DNA of 64,000 bases from Bradyrhizobium archetypum (GCF_013114835.1 NZ_JAAVLW010000012.1:79733-143732), one strand, 5' to 3'; positions 53,319 through 63,156 are shown, counted from the first letter of the stretch. The notes: a model not told the origin generated them from the letters alone. Numbers and translations: made by a program.

Positions 53319-53526
53319 AATTAAAATTCAATTCTTCAGCCAGAGCCAACCTGCCTGGTATACCAAGCCACTGAACAATCGCGTTTCGTAGCTTCCTAGT
53401 AGTGAACGATGATTCGATTCGAAGCGATTTGATCGTTGCGCGGACTGATTCGACTCCGTAAATAGAATTCATCTACCGCGTTCCCCGATGGGCCGGCCGC
53501 GGTCCCACACAACATAAAGCTGCCGA

Positions 53527-53925
53527 ATGACCGCCAGGATCGAACGACCGCTATCGCCGCATTTGCAGACCTATCGCGTGACCCTGACGATGGCGCTTTC
53601 CATCGTCCACCGCGCCACCGGGATCGCGCTCTACTTCGGCACGCTGCTGCTCGCCTGGTGGCTGATTGCGGCAGCTTCCGGCCCCGGCGCCTACGCCAAT
53701 GTCCAGGCCTTCACCGGCAGCATCATCGGCAAGCTGATCGTGTTCGGCTACACTTGGGCGCTGCTGCACCATCTGGTCAGCGGTATCCGCTACTTCTTCT
53801 GGGACCTCGGCTACGGTTTCAAGGCCAATGAGCGCGAGGCGCTCACCTGGGGCGCGCTGATCGCGGGCATTTCGCTGACGGTCCTGGTCTGGATCATCGC
53901 TTACACGGTCGGAGGCGGACGATGA
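53527..53925 (+). CDS. sdhC: Succinate dehydrogenase cytochrome b556 subunit
   Basis: The 132-residue membrane anchor that binds heme b and ubiquinone in complex II. RPLSPHLQTYRVTLTMALSI and HRATGIALYFGTLLLAWWL are typical, with the heme-ligating His in WALLHHLVSGIRYFFWDLGY. Three hydrophobic segments. It overlaps sdhD by four bases (ATGA). The 208-base gap upstream contains repeated GATTCGA but no sure regulator site. Confidence 0.95.
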   Translation: MTARIERPLSPHLQTYRVTLTMALSIVHRATGIALYFGTLLLAWWLIAAASGPGAYANVQAFTGSIIGKLIVFGYTWALLHHLVSGIRYFFWDLGYGFKANEREALTWGALIAGISLTVLVWIIAYTVGGGR

Positions 53926-54314
53926 GCCGTCCTTCCTCGATGCGCACGCCGCTCGGCCGCGTCCGCAATCTCGGTTCCTCGCATTCCGGCACCACGGATT
54001 TCTGGCGCCAGCGTCTCACGGCAGTGGCGATGACGCTCCTGATCGTACCGGTCATCGTGATCGTGCTGATGCTGATCGGCCGCAACCATGCTGGCGCCGC
54101 CCAGATCCTGGGCTCGATTCCGATCGCGATCATCCTGGTTCTGTTCATCATCGCCAGCGCCTGGCACATGAAGATTGGCATGCAGATCATCATCGAAGAC
54201 TATGTGCACAACGAGACGCTGAAGCTCGTCGGCGTGATGGCCAATAATTTCTTTTGTATCGCGGTGGCGTTGTCGTCGATCTACGCGATCCTCAAATTGT
54301 CATCGGGAGTATAA
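53922..54314 (+). CDS. sdhD: Succinate dehydrogenase membrane anchor subunit
   Basis: A 130-residue three-segment membrane subunit of complex II. RTPLGRVRNLGSSHSGTTDF is the alphaproteobacterial start; the heme-region motif is ASAWHMKIGMQIIIEDYVHN. It overlaps sdhC by ATGA and is followed by sdhA after three bases, so all are one operon. Confidence 0.95.
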   Translation: MSRPSSMRTPLGRVRNLGSSHSGTTDFWRQRLTAVAMTLLIVPVIVIVLMLIGRNHAGAAQILGSIPIAIILVLFIIASAWHMKIGMQIIIEDYVHNETLKLVGVMANNFFCIAVALSSIYAILKLSSGV

Positions 54315-54317
54315 CCC

Positions 54318-56189
54318 ATGGCTTCTCAAGGTTCGGCCGCTGAAGGTAACGGCAAGGCCGCCAACGGCAGTCGCGGAAACGGAAGTAGTCCTGCCACCAA
54401 CGGAAAAGCCTATCCGATCGAGGATCACACCTACGACGTTGTGGTCGTCGGCGCCGGCGGCGCCGGCCTGCGCGCCGTGGTCGGCTGCTCCGAGGCCGGG
54501 CTGCGCACCGCCTGCATTACAAAAGTGTTCCCGACCCGCTCGCACACGGTTGCGGCGCAAGGCGGCATCTCCGCTTCGCTCGGCAACATGCATCCGGACG
54601 ACTGGCGCTGGCACATGTACGACACCGTCAAGGGGTCGGACTGGCTCGGCGACCAGGACGCGATCGAATACATGGTGCGCAACGCACCGGAGGCCGTCTA
54701 CGAGCTCGAACATTGGGGCGTGCCGTTCTCGCGCACCGAGGATGGCAGGATCTACCAGCGCCCGTTCGGCGGCATGACCATGGACTACGGCAAGGGCCAG
54801 GCGCAGCGCACCTGCGCCGCCGCCGACCGCACCGGTCACGCCATGCTGCACACGATGTACGGCCAGGCGCTGCGCCACTCGGCCGAATTCTACATCGAAT
54901 TCTTCGCCATCGACCTGATCATGGACGACCAGGGCGCCTGCCGCGGCGTGATCGCACTCAAGCTCGACGACGGTACGTTGCACCGCTTCCGCGCCCAGAC
55001 CACGATCCTCGCCACCGGTGGTTACGGCCGCGCCTACGCTTCCTGCACCTCGGCGCATACCTGCACCGGCGACGGTGGCGGCATGGTGCTGCGCGCGGGG
55101 CTGCCGCTGCAGGACATGGAGTTCGTTCAGTTCCACCCGACCGGGATTTACGGTGCCGGCTGTCTCGTCACCGAGGGCGCGCGCGGCGAGGGCGGCTATC
55201 TTGTCAATTCCGAGGGCGAGCGCTTCATGGAGCGCTATGCGCCCTCCGCCAAGGACCTCGCCTCCCGCGACGTGGTCTCGCGCTCGATGACGATCGAGAT
55301 TCGCGAAGGCCGCGGCGTCGGCAAGAAGAAGGATCACATCTACCTGCACCTCGATCATCTTGATCCGAAGGTGCTGAACGAACGGCTGCCCGGCATTTCC
55401 GAATCGGCGAAGATCTTCGCCAATGTCGACGTCACCCGCGAGCCGATTCCGATCGTGCCGACCGTGCACTACAACATGGGCGGCATTCCCACCAACTATC
55501 ACGCCGAGGTCCTGACCAAGAAGAACGGCGACGACAATGCCGTGGTACCGGGCCTGATGGCGATCGGCGAAGCGGCCTGCGTGTCCGTGCACGGCGCCAA
55601 CCGGCTCGGCTCCAACTCGCTGATCGACCTTGTCGTGTTCGGCCGTGCCGCCGCGTTGCGGCTTGCGGACAAGCTGACGCCCAATGGCAAGCAGGCCGAA
55701 TTGCCGAAGGATTCCGCCGAGATGGCGCTCGGCCGGCTCGACCATTTCCGCTACGCGTCCGGCGGCACGCCGACGGCAAAACTGCGCGAAGGCATGCAGC
55801 ACGTGATGCAGAACAATTGCGCGGTGTTCCGCACCGGCGAAATCCTTCACGAAGGCCAGAACCTGATCCACAAGGTGCATGGCGGCATCGGCGACATCGC
55901 GACCACCGATCGCTCGCTGGTCTGGAATTCCGACCTGGTCGAAACGCTCGAATTCGACAATTTGATCGTGCAGGCGGTGGTGACGATGGACTCAGCGGCG
56001 AACCGCACCGAGAGCCGCGGCGCTCACGCGCGCGAGGACTTTGCCGAGCGCGACGACAAGAACTGGATGAAGCACACGTTGGCGTGGATCGATGAGCGCG
56101 GCAAGACCACGATCGATTACCGCCCGGTGCACGACTACACGATGACGAACGACGTTCAGTACATCCCGCCGAAGGCGCGGGTGTATTGA
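54318..56189 (+). CDS. sdhA: Succinate dehydrogenase flavoprotein subunit
   Basis: Oxidises succinate to fumarate with covalent FAD. The 623 residues include the dinucleotide motif VVVVGAGGAGLRAVVGCSEA, the FAD-linking histidine in RSHTVAAQGGISASLGNM (His76), and catalytic loops HPTGIYGAGCLVTEGARGEG and MGGIPTNYHAEVL. The first 25 residues are an unusual Gly/Asn/Ser-rich leader (GNGKAANGSRGNGSSPATNG) not seen in the E. coli enzyme. Confidence 0.97.
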   Translation: MASQGSAAEGNGKAANGSRGNGSSPATNGKAYPIEDHTYDVVVVGAGGAGLRAVVGCSEAGLRTACITKVFPTRSHTVAAQGGISASLGNMHPDDWRWHMYDTVKGSDWLGDQDAIEYMVRNAPEAVYELEHWGVPFSRTEDGRIYQRPFGGMTMDYGKGQAQRTCAAADRTGHAMLHTMYGQALRHSAEFYIEFFAIDLIMDDQGACRGVIALKLDDGTLHRFRAQTTILATGGYGRAYASCTSAHTCTGDGGGMVLRAGLPLQDMEFVQFHPTGIYGAGCLVTEGARGEGGYLVNSEGERFMERYAPSAKDLASRDVVSRSMTIEIREGRGVGKKKDHIYLHLDHLDPKVLNERLPGISESAKIFANVDVTREPIPIVPTVHYNMGGIPTNYHAEVLTKKNGDDNAVVPGLMAIGEAACVSVHGANRLGSNSLIDLVVFGRAAALRLADKLTPNGKQAELPKDSAEMALGRLDHFRYASGGTPTAKLREGMQHVMQNNCAVFRTGEILHEGQNLIHKVHGGIGDIATTDRSLVWNSDLVETLEFDNLIVQAVVTMDSAANRTESRGAHAREDFAERDDKNWMKHTLAWIDERGKTTIDYRPVHDYTMTNDVQYIPPKARVY

Positions 56190-56200
56190 GGAACAGCCCG

Positions 56201-56294
56201 GTCATTCCGGGGCGATGCGAAGCATCGAATGCGCAATTGCGCACTAGAGAATCTCGAGATTCCGGGTCTGGTCCTTCGGACCATCCCGGAATGA
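56201..56294. repeat. Inverted-repeat element GTCATTCCGGGGCG inside the sdh operon
   Basis: GTCATTCCGGG and CCCGGAATGAC are inverted ends; GCGATGCGAAGCATCG, GCGCAATTGCGC and GGTCCTTCGGACC hairpins lie inside. It occupies nearly all of the 120 bases between sdhA and sdhB, where an RNA stem could set the relative level or stability of the two parts of the message. Confidence 0.8.
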
Positions 56295-56309
56295 CGAAAG
56301 GTTAGAAGA

Positions 56310-57095
56310 ATGGCTGAATTCGCGCTTCCGAAAAACTCGAAGATCACCGGCGGCAAGAGCTGGCCGAAGCCGGCGGGCGCGACGGAGACGCGCGAGTTCC
56401 GGGTCTATCGCTGGAACCCGGACGACGGCAAGAACCCGAGCATCGACACCTATCACGTCGACATCAACGACTGCGGGCCGATGGTGCTGGACGGCCTGAT
56501 CTGGATCAAGAACCACATCGACCCGACGCTGACCTTCCGCCGCTCCTGCCGCGAAGGCGTATGCGGCTCCTGCGCCATGAACATCGACGGCCAGAACACG
56601 CTGGCCTGCACCAAGTCGATGCACGATGTGGCGTCGGGCGGCGCGGTCAAGGTCAACCCGCTGCCGCACCAACCGGTGGTGAAAGACCTGGTGCCCGACC
56701 TCACCAATTTCTACGCGCAATATGCCTCGATCGAGCCGTGGCTGAAGACCACCACGCCGACGCCGCAGAAGGAATGGAAGCAGAGCCACGAGGACCGCGA
56801 AAAGCTCGACGGCCTCTATGAGTGCATTCTCTGCGCCTGCTGTTCGACTTCCTGTCCGAGCTACTGGTGGAACAGCGAGCGCTTCCTGGGGCCGGCGGCG
56901 CTGTTGCAGGCGACGCGCTGGGTGACGGATTCCCGCGATGAAGCCACCGGCGAACGGCTCGACAATCTCGAAGACCCGTTCCGGCTCTACCGCTGCCACA
57001 CCATCATGAACTGCGCCAAGGCCTGCCCGAAGGGACTGAACCCGTCGGAGGCCATTGCCGAGCTCAAACTGAAGATGGTCGAGCGGCAGATCTAA
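56310..57095 (+). CDS. sdhB: Succinate dehydrogenase iron-sulfur subunit
   Basis: The 261-residue electron-transfer subunit. The [2Fe-2S] cysteines are in CREGVCGSCAMNIDG (Cys80, 85, 88) with another in NTLACTK; the [4Fe-4S] and [3Fe-4S] ligands are in CILCACCSTSCPSYWW and CHTIMNCAKACPKGLNP. The start is MAEFALPKNSKITGGKSW, typical of rhizobia. It ends the sdhCDAB operon. Confidence 0.97.
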   Translation: MAEFALPKNSKITGGKSWPKPAGATETREFRVYRWNPDDGKNPSIDTYHVDINDCGPMVLDGLIWIKNHIDPTLTFRRSCREGVCGSCAMNIDGQNTLACTKSMHDVASGGAVKVNPLPHQPVVKDLVPDLTNFYAQYASIEPWLKTTTPTPQKEWKQSHEDREKLDGLYECILCACCSTSCPSYWWNSERFLGPAALLQATRWVTDSRDEATGERLDNLEDPFRLYRCHTIMNCAKACPKGLNPSEAIAELKLKMVERQI

Positions 57096-57113
57096 GGCGC
57101 GACGTCGCAACCT

Positions 57114-57146
57114 GTAGCCCGTCACGCCTCGCTTTGTCCGGGCTAC
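57114..57146. repeat. Short inverted repeat GTAGCCCG ... CGGGCTAC after sdhB
   Basis: Eight-base arms at 57114-57121 and 57139-57146 enclose CACGCCTCGCTTTGTC. It has no T run, so it is more likely a dispersed element or RNA stability stem than a classic terminator. Confidence 0.45.
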
Positions 57147-57290
57147 GGGACTACTGAAACCGCAAACCGCCGGATTTGAATCGATTGTTACCGATGCGGA
57201 TGGACTGCCCTTTGCCAGGAGTTCCATTTTCGCTGCACTTTGTTCACGACCGGGTCTTGCGTTAAGCTCGGCGCGTGAGCCGGAGCGAGC

Positions 57291-59429
57291 GTGCAGACCG
57301 CGCAACGTAATTCGCTGAGACTGCTGCAATGGATGATGGTCGCCTCATTGGCGCTTCCGTTGGCGCTCTTTGCATTTGCATCCGCCGTTTCCTGGGTATC
57401 GATTCACGAAACCGCCGACCGCGAAATCGAGCGCGCGCTGGATGTCGCGCACGAGCATGCGCTGAAAGTATTCGAGACCATCGACCGCAGCCTGTCCGAG
57501 ATCGCCGAGATCATCCGCCACGTTTCGGATGCCGATATCGTGGCCCGCGAGCAGGCGCTGCATTTGCGGCTGAAGCAGCTCGTCGCCTCGCTGCCGCAGG
57601 TGAAGTCGGTGTGGATCTTCGATGCCAGGGGCCGGGCGCTCGTCAACAGCCTCGTCGTTCCGGCGCCTGAAATCGATTTTTCCGACCGCGATTATTTCAG
57701 GACCCATGTCGCCGGCGATGTCGGAACCTATATCGGCGAGGCGCTGACGCCGCGGCCGCCCTATCAGGGAGCCGCATTCTTCGGCGTCAGCCGGCGGCGG
57801 CCAAGCAAAGATGACAGCTTCACGGGCGTGATCCAGACCTCCGTGCTACCGGAATATTTCGAAAGCTACTACGCCCGCATTGGCCGCGAGTCCGGCAGCT
57901 TCTTCGCGGTCGGCCGCGCGGACGGCACCGTGCTGGCGCGTTTTCCCGCCACCGGCCGCGACATCCGCCTCGACCGCGGCGGCCCGATCGGCAAACTGAT
58001 TGCAGCCGATCCCAAGGCCGGCCTCATCACCGTGACCTCGCCGGTCGACGGCATCGAACGGCGCCTTGGATATCAGCGTCTCGCCGAATACCCGATCTAT
58101 GTCAGCGCTGGCCTCGCCACGTCGGCGATACACGCGCGCTGGCTGTCCACCATGAGCCAGCACCTGATCTTCGGCGCGCCGGCCACCGCGCTGCTGTTTG
58201 CGCTGCTAGGGCTGGCCCTGCGCCGGACACGCCACCTTCACTTCGAGGCCGAGAAGCGGCGGCAAGCCGAGGAAGCGCTGAAGCACGGCCAGCGGTTGGA
58301 GGCGCTCGGCCGGTTGACCGGCGGCGTCGCGCACGACTTCAATAATCTGCTCACGGTGATCCGCGCTTCCGTGGACCTGTTGCGGCGGCCCGATCTGCCG
58401 GAGGCGCGGCGGCTGCGCTACATCGAGGCGATCTCAGATACGGTGACCCGCGCCGCCAAGCTCACGGGGCAATTGCTCGCTTTCGCGCGGCGGCAGACGC
58501 TGAAGCCGGAGATATTCGACGTCGGCCGAAACCTGCAGACGCTGAGCGAAATGATCGCAACCCTGATCGGCTCGCGCATCGAGATTGTCATTCTGGGGCC
58601 CGAAGAGCCGTGCTTCGTCAACGCCGACGCCGGCCAGTTCGAAACCGCCATCATCAACATGGCCGTGAATGCGCGGGACGCCATCGAGGGCCGTGGACGG
58701 CTGACGATTGCGGTGGGAATGGCCGCCAGCCTGCCCAACGCCGCGCCGCTATCGCAAAATCCATATGGCTATGTTGCCGTCTCCGTCGCTGACACCGGCA
58801 GCGGGATTCCACCGGATCAACTCGAACGCATCTTCGAACCCTTCTTCACGACCAAGCAGGCCGGCCATGGCACCGGGCTCGGCCTGTCGCAGGTGTTCGG
58901 TTTCGCCAAGCAGTCCGGCGGCGAAGTGGTCGTCGCCAGCGAAGTCGGCAAAGGCAGCATTTTCACACTGTATCTGCCGCGCACCGCCGGCAGCGGGAAA
59001 TTGCGACAGCGGCCCGCGGCAGATACCCAAGCGGTTGACGGCAGCGGGATGTCGGTGCTTGTGGTCGAGGACAATGCCGAGGTCGGGCAATTCGCAACCG
59101 ACGCGCTGGCCGAGCTCGGCTACGCCACCAAACTCGTCGGCAACGCCACGCATGCACTCGAAGAGCTGGAAGCTGGCGCTGAGCAATTCGACGCCGTGTT
59201 CACCGATGTCGTCATGCCCGGCATGTCCGGCATTGAACTGGCCCAGGAAATCCGCCGCTGCCATCCCGACCTGCCGGTCGTGCTGACCAGCGGCTACAGC
59301 CACGTGCTGTCGGAACATGGCAGCTACGGCTTCGAATTACTACAAAAGCCCTATTCGATCGAGCAGCTCTCCCGCGTGCTGCACCGGATCGGCCCGCGGA
59401 AGGTGAAGCGCGCCAACGAAGTGAGTTGA
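57291..59429 (+). CDS. Hybrid sensor histidine kinase/response regulator
   Basis: A 712-residue membrane kinase: first membrane helix about residues 16-38, a periplasmic Cache-type sensor (to about 280), a second helix (LIFGAPATALLFALLGLAL), a HisKA domain with His348 in GRLTGGVAHDFNNLLTV, an ATPase domain (DTGSGIPPDQLERIFEPFFT, GTGLGLSQVFGF) and a C-terminal receiver with Asp639 in FTDVVMPGMSG. The HDFNNLL H-box is typical of orphan hybrid kinases. The GTG at 57291 is the start used. No separate regulator is adjacent; the signal is unknown. Confidence 0.92.
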   Translation: MQTAQRNSLRLLQWMMVASLALPLALFAFASAVSWVSIHETADREIERALDVAHEHALKVFETIDRSLSEIAEIIRHVSDADIVAREQALHLRLKQLVASLPQVKSVWIFDARGRALVNSLVVPAPEIDFSDRDYFRTHVAGDVGTYIGEALTPRPPYQGAAFFGVSRRRPSKDDSFTGVIQTSVLPEYFESYYARIGRESGSFFAVGRADGTVLARFPATGRDIRLDRGGPIGKLIAADPKAGLITVTSPVDGIERRLGYQRLAEYPIYVSAGLATSAIHARWLSTMSQHLIFGAPATALLFALLGLALRRTRHLHFEAEKRRQAEEALKHGQRLEALGRLTGGVAHDFNNLLTVIRASVDLLRRPDLPEARRLRYIEAISDTVTRAAKLTGQLLAFARRQTLKPEIFDVGRNLQTLSEMIATLIGSRIEIVILGPEEPCFVNADAGQFETAIINMAVNARDAIEGRGRLTIAVGMAASLPNAAPLSQNPYGYVAVSVADTGSGIPPDQLERIFEPFFTTKQAGHGTGLGLSQVFGFAKQSGGEVVVASEVGKGSIFTLYLPRTAGSGKLRQRPAADTQAVDGSGMSVLVVEDNAEVGQFATDALAELGYATKLVGNATHALEELEAGAEQFDAVFTDVVMPGMSGIELAQEIRRCHPDLPVVLTSGYSHVLSEHGSYGFELLQKPYSIEQLSRVLHRIGPRKVKRANEVS

Positions 59430-59571
59430 ATCGCTCGCTTGGATTGCATGCGCCTTCGCTCGCTGAAATTGGCGGATGCGGTCATCGCTTCGCTCGTCGC
59501 AATGTCGGGCGGAAAATTCCGGTTCTGCGCAACCATTCAGGAACCGGCTGATTTCCCTTGCGTTATCGCTC

Positions 59572-61569
59572 ATGGCCAAATCCAGCATCAAGTCCAAACC
59601 GCACGACAAGGAATCCGACGCGAAGAAGAAGTCCTCTGAACTCGAAACTGGATCGGAATTTGTCGAGGTAGTCGCCAACAACGACGATTCCGTCGAACCG
59701 CCGCCGCCGGAAGTGGTCGAGCCGGATCCGCAGATGTCTCCGGAAGAGGCCGAGCAGGCCCGCAAGGATTATCTGCTGACACGGTTCTGGATCAGCGCAC
59801 GCGGCTATTGGGGCAACAATGGCGACCGGCTGGCCTGGCTGTTTACGATCGGGCTCGTGCTTCTGATCGTCGGCCATGTCGTCTTTCAATACGGCATCAA
59901 TGTCTGGAACCGCGCGATCTTCGACGCCATCGAGAAGCGCGATTCGGCTACCGTGTACTACCTGTCTGCCGTGTTCTTTCCCCTCGCGATCGGCAGCGTG
60001 CTGCTCGGCGTCGCGCAGGTGTTTGCGCGCATGGGCATTCAGCGCCGCTGGCGCGCCTGGCTGACGAGCGCGGTGATCTCGCGCTGGCTGGCCAATGGAC
60101 GCTACTATCAACTCAACCTCGTCGGCGGCGATCACCAGAATCCGGAGTATCGCATCGCCGAGGATTTGAGGATCGCGACCGACTCGCCGGTGGATTTCGT
60201 TGCCGGCGTCACATCGGCATTTCTCTCGGCCGCCACTTTCATTGTCGTGCTGTGGACTATCGGCGGTGCGCTGACGCTGACAGCGGGCGGATCCACCATC
60301 ACGATTCCCGGCTTCCTCGTGATCGCCGCGATCGTCTACGCCGCGATCGCCTCCGGCTCGATCACGGCGATCGGGCGCAGCTTCGTGCAGGTGTCCGAGG
60401 ACAAGAACCAGGCCGAGGCCGAGTACCGCTACATCCTCACCCGCGTGCGCGAGAACGGCGAAAGCATCGCGCTGCTCGGCGGCGAGCAGGAAGAGCGCGA
60501 CGGCATCGACAAGACGCTTTCAAAGGTGCTTCGTCAGTGGGCGCGGCTTGCTGGCCAGCACATGCGCACCACGCTGGTGTCGCAGGGCTCGGGTCTGATC
60601 GCGCCCGTCGTTCCGCTCCTGTTGTGCGCACCCAAATTTCTCGACGGCAGCATGACGCTCGGGCAGGTGATGCAGGCGGCGTCCGCCTTCACCATCGTGC
60701 AGACCGCGTTCGGCTGGCTGGTCGACAATTATCCCCGACTGGCCGACTGGAATGCCTGCGCGCGCCGCATCGCCTCGCTGATGATGTCGCTGGACGCGCT
60801 CGAGCGCGCCGAGCAGGGCGACGGCATCGGCCGCATCAAGCGTGGCGAGACCGAAGGCGGTGCCATGCTGAGCCTCAACGATCTCTCGGTGACGCTGGAC
60901 GACGGCACCGCGGTGGTGGGCGAGACCGAGGTTGTGATTGAACCCGGCGAGCGACTGCTGGTGGCCGGCGAATCCGGCACCGGCAAGAGCACGCTGATCC
61001 GGGCGCTGGCCGGGCTGTGGCCCTGGGGCGGCGGCAGCGTCAACCTTCACGCTGACCGCCGGCTCTTCATGCTGCCGCAAAAACCCTACATTCCGTCCGG
61101 CACGCTGCGGCGCGCGGTCGCCTATCCCGGCGCGGCTGATGACTGGCTCACCGAGCAGATTTGCGAGGCCCTGCACAAGGTCGGCCTCGACCATCTCAAG
61201 GACAAAATCGAGGAGGAAGGACCGTGGGACCAGACCTTGTCGGGCGGCGAGAAGCAGCGGCTGGCCTTTGCGCGGCTCCTGCTGCACAACCCCGACATCG
61301 TGGTGCTGGACGAGGCGACGTCGGCGCTCGACGAAAAGAGCCAGGACAAGATGATGGAGATGGTGATCGGCGAACTGCCGAACGCCACCATCGTCAGCGT
61401 CGCCCATCGCGCCGAGCTGGAAGCGTTCCATAGCCGCAAGATCGTGCTGGAGCGGCGCAAGGGCGGCGCCAAGCTCGTCAGCGACGTCAACCTGATCCCG
61501 CGCAAGGGCAGACAGCGCTTGCTCGGCCGCTTGCTGCGCTCTCGCAAGCGGACCAAGAAGGCGGCCTAA
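59572..61569 (+). CDS. ABC transporter, fused permease and ATPase (YddA/BacA-like)
   Basis: A 665-residue exporter-type half transporter. After a charged, acidic leader (1-60, KSSIKSKPHDKESDAKKKSS) come about six membrane segments of the SbmA/BacA-like permease fold (GYWGNNGDRLAWLFTIGLVL, WNRAIFDAIEKRDSATVYYL, NPEYRIAEDLRIATDSPVDF), then the ATPase: GESGTGKST (466-474), LSGGEKQRLAFARLL and DIVVLDEATSALD. Relatives move peptides, vitamin B12 or very-long-chain lipids. The ATG at 59572 is inferred from the leader; the frame is open 32 codons upstream. Confidence 0.9.
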   Translation: MAKSSIKSKPHDKESDAKKKSSELETGSEFVEVVANNDDSVEPPPPEVVEPDPQMSPEEAEQARKDYLLTRFWISARGYWGNNGDRLAWLFTIGLVLLIVGHVVFQYGINVWNRAIFDAIEKRDSATVYYLSAVFFPLAIGSVLLGVAQVFARMGIQRRWRAWLTSAVISRWLANGRYYQLNLVGGDHQNPEYRIAEDLRIATDSPVDFVAGVTSAFLSAATFIVVLWTIGGALTLTAGGSTITIPGFLVIAAIVYAAIASGSITAIGRSFVQVSEDKNQAEAEYRYILTRVRENGESIALLGGEQEERDGIDKTLSKVLRQWARLAGQHMRTTLVSQGSGLIAPVVPLLLCAPKFLDGSMTLGQVMQAASAFTIVQTAFGWLVDNYPRLADWNACARRIASLMMSLDALERAEQGDGIGRIKRGETEGGAMLSLNDLSVTLDDGTAVVGETEVVIEPGERLLVAGESGTGKSTLIRALAGLWPWGGGSVNLHADRRLFMLPQKPYIPSGTLRRAVAYPGAADDWLTEQICEALHKVGLDHLKDKIEEEGPWDQTLSGGEKQRLAFARLLLHNPDIVVLDEATSALDEKSQDKMMEMVIGELPNATIVSVAHRAELEAFHSRKIVLERRKGGAKLVSDVNLIPRKGRQRLLGRLLRSRKRTKKAA

Positions 61570-61612
61570 CACTGGGCACAGCACGCCACGAGAGCGCAGA
61601 TTATATTCAGCC

Positions 61613-61720
61613 GTCATCACCCACGAAGGCGAAGGCGGGTGATCCAGTATTCCAGAGACGCCATTGATTGAATCGGTAGGCCGCGGCGTACTGGATGCCC
61701 CGCCTTCGCGGGGCATGACA
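61613..61720. repeat. Dispersed inverted-repeat element (GTCATCACCC ... GGGCATGACA)
   Basis: GTCATCACCCACGAAGGCGA with AGGCGGGTGATCCAGTATTC on the left and GCCGCGGCGTACTGGATGCC with CCGCCTTCGCGGGGCATGAC on the right. Third member of the 11468/16919 family in this window. It covers upstream parts of the open frame that precedes the FkbM gene, which argues against those as its start. Confidence 0.8.
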
Positions 61721-61804
61721 TCCGGCGGGACGAACACTCACAGCCTCGTTGGAGTCGCAGGCAAAACCGGCTATGCATGCGCCGCTTCAACGAGGACCCC
61801 TGGT

Positions 61805-62632
61805 TTGACGCCCGATAACGATCCTTCGCCCGCGCCGTTCGGCGCCTTTGCCCCGAATGCCGCACAGGCCGCGATCATTCGGCTGGCCCATCGCTCGCGG
61901 CTGAAGCGCGGCGCGTTTCGCCCCTGGCTGTCGCGGCTGGTGAACCTGCTGCGCACAGGCCCGCTCGACGTGCAATATCAGGGCGCCTCGTTCCGCTTCT
62001 ATCACCAGGCCAGCGCCACCGAGCGCGGCGCGCTGTTCAATCCCGACTACAATATCGAGGAGCTGGATTTTCTGCGCGCGCATGTGCCCACCGGCGGCCT
62101 ATTCGTTGATGTCGGCGCCAATGTCGGCACGTATGCGCTTGCGTTGGCGCATCATGTCGGCGCTGCCGGCAAGGTGATCGCGATCGAGCCGCATCCGGTC
62201 ACCCATGCGCGGCTCGCCTTCAACAACGCAGCTTCCGGCTACGCCCAGGTGCGACTGGTCGCCGCCGCCGCCGGTCCCGCCGACGGCGAATTGATGATCG
62301 AAACCGACGGCGACAATCTCGGCGCCAGCCACATCGTTTCGGGCGAGGGCTCGGGACGGGCGATCAAGGTGCCGTCGCTGCGGCTGCAGCGCATCCTTGA
62401 AGAGGCAAATGTCTCACATGTCGACGCGCTCAAGATCGACGTCGAGGGGTTTGAGGATCGCGTCTTGACCGGCTTCTTCGCCGAGGCGCCGCGGGAATTG
62501 TGGCCGCGCGCGGTCGTGATCGAGCATCTATCGAAGGACGAGTGGCAGCAAGACTGTATCGCCGACATGCGTGTGCGGGGTTATTCTGAGACCGGCAAGA
62601 CCCGCAGCAACACGCTGCTGGTGCGGGGCTGA
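61805..62632 (+). CDS. FkbM family methyltransferase
   Basis: A 275-residue SAM-dependent methyltransferase. The SAM motif is GGLFVDVGANVGTYALALAH, followed by VIAIEPHPVTHARLAFNNAA and the FkbM motif VDALKIDVEGFEDRVLTGFF. The TTG at 61805 has AGGA nine bases upstream; an ATG at 61715 lies in the repeat element and is unlikely. The substrate is probably a sugar or lipid hydroxyl, as in other FkbM proteins, but is not known. Confidence 0.88.
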   Translation: MTPDNDPSPAPFGAFAPNAAQAAIIRLAHRSRLKRGAFRPWLSRLVNLLRTGPLDVQYQGASFRFYHQASATERGALFNPDYNIEELDFLRAHVPTGGLFVDVGANVGTYALALAHHVGAAGKVIAIEPHPVTHARLAFNNAASGYAQVRLVAAAAGPADGELMIETDGDNLGASHIVSGEGSGRAIKVPSLRLQRILEEANVSHVDALKIDVEGFEDRVLTGFFAEAPRELWPRAVVIEHLSKDEWQQDCIADMRVRGYSETGKTRSNTLLVRG

Positions 62633-62674
62633 ATTTCGGTTGCGAAAGCGTTCCTCAAACTGCGGGAGAGTTGG

Positions 62675-63061
62675 ATGATCGACCATGTCGGATTTCCGGT
62701 GTCGGACTATGAACGCTCCAAGGACTTCTATCTGAAGGCGCTGGCACCGCTCGGCTACGCCCTCGTCATGGAAGTCAAGCAGGATCGCCCCGGCGAGGAG
62801 CCTGCCGCGGGGTTCGGCGCCGATGGCAAGCCGGATTTCTGGATCGGCGGAGAAGGCGGCTTGGACAAGCCGTTGCACGTCGCGATCTTGGCGAAGGACC
62901 GCGCCACGGTGGATGCATTTTATCAAGCGGCTATCGCCGCCGGCGGGCGCGACAACGGCGCGCCGGGCATCCGGGCGCATTATCATCCGAACTATTACGG
63001 CGCGTTCGTACTTGATCCCGACGGCCACAATATCGAAGCGGTCTGTCACGCGCCGGCTTAG
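62675..63061 (+). CDS. VOC family (glyoxalase-like) protein
   Basis: A 128-residue vicinal-oxygen-chelate fold protein. It starts MIDHVGFPVSDYERSKDFYL, with metal-site candidates His4 and the end YYGAFVLDPDGHNIEAVCH. This one-domain type includes glyoxalase/bleomycin-resistance relatives; the function is not specified. A GGGAGA site precedes the ATG by six bases. Confidence 0.92.
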   Translation: MIDHVGFPVSDYERSKDFYLKALAPLGYALVMEVKQDRPGEEPAAGFGADGKPDFWIGGEGGLDKPLHVAILAKDRATVDAFYQAAIAAGGRDNGAPGIRAHYHPNYYGAFVLDPDGHNIEAVCHAPA

Positions 63062-63156
63062 CCTGTCCCCTGCGGGTTCCATTTTTGGATCGTGCAGGGA
63101 ACCTTGGGCCGCCACTGCCGTTGTCGCACCCGGAGCTGCATAGTTCAGGAGATGCG

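Noticed and set aside
53319..53526. Irr or FixK site upstream of sdhC
   Set aside because: TAGAATTAAAATTC and ATAGAATTCATCTA were inspected but have the wrong half-site spacing, and no TTGA-N6/8-TCAA match was found.
54300..55880. 526-codon minus-strand open frame
   Set aside because: It is antisense to sdhA, rich in Ala/Arg/Val/His as expected of a GC-rich shadow, with no recognisable domain.
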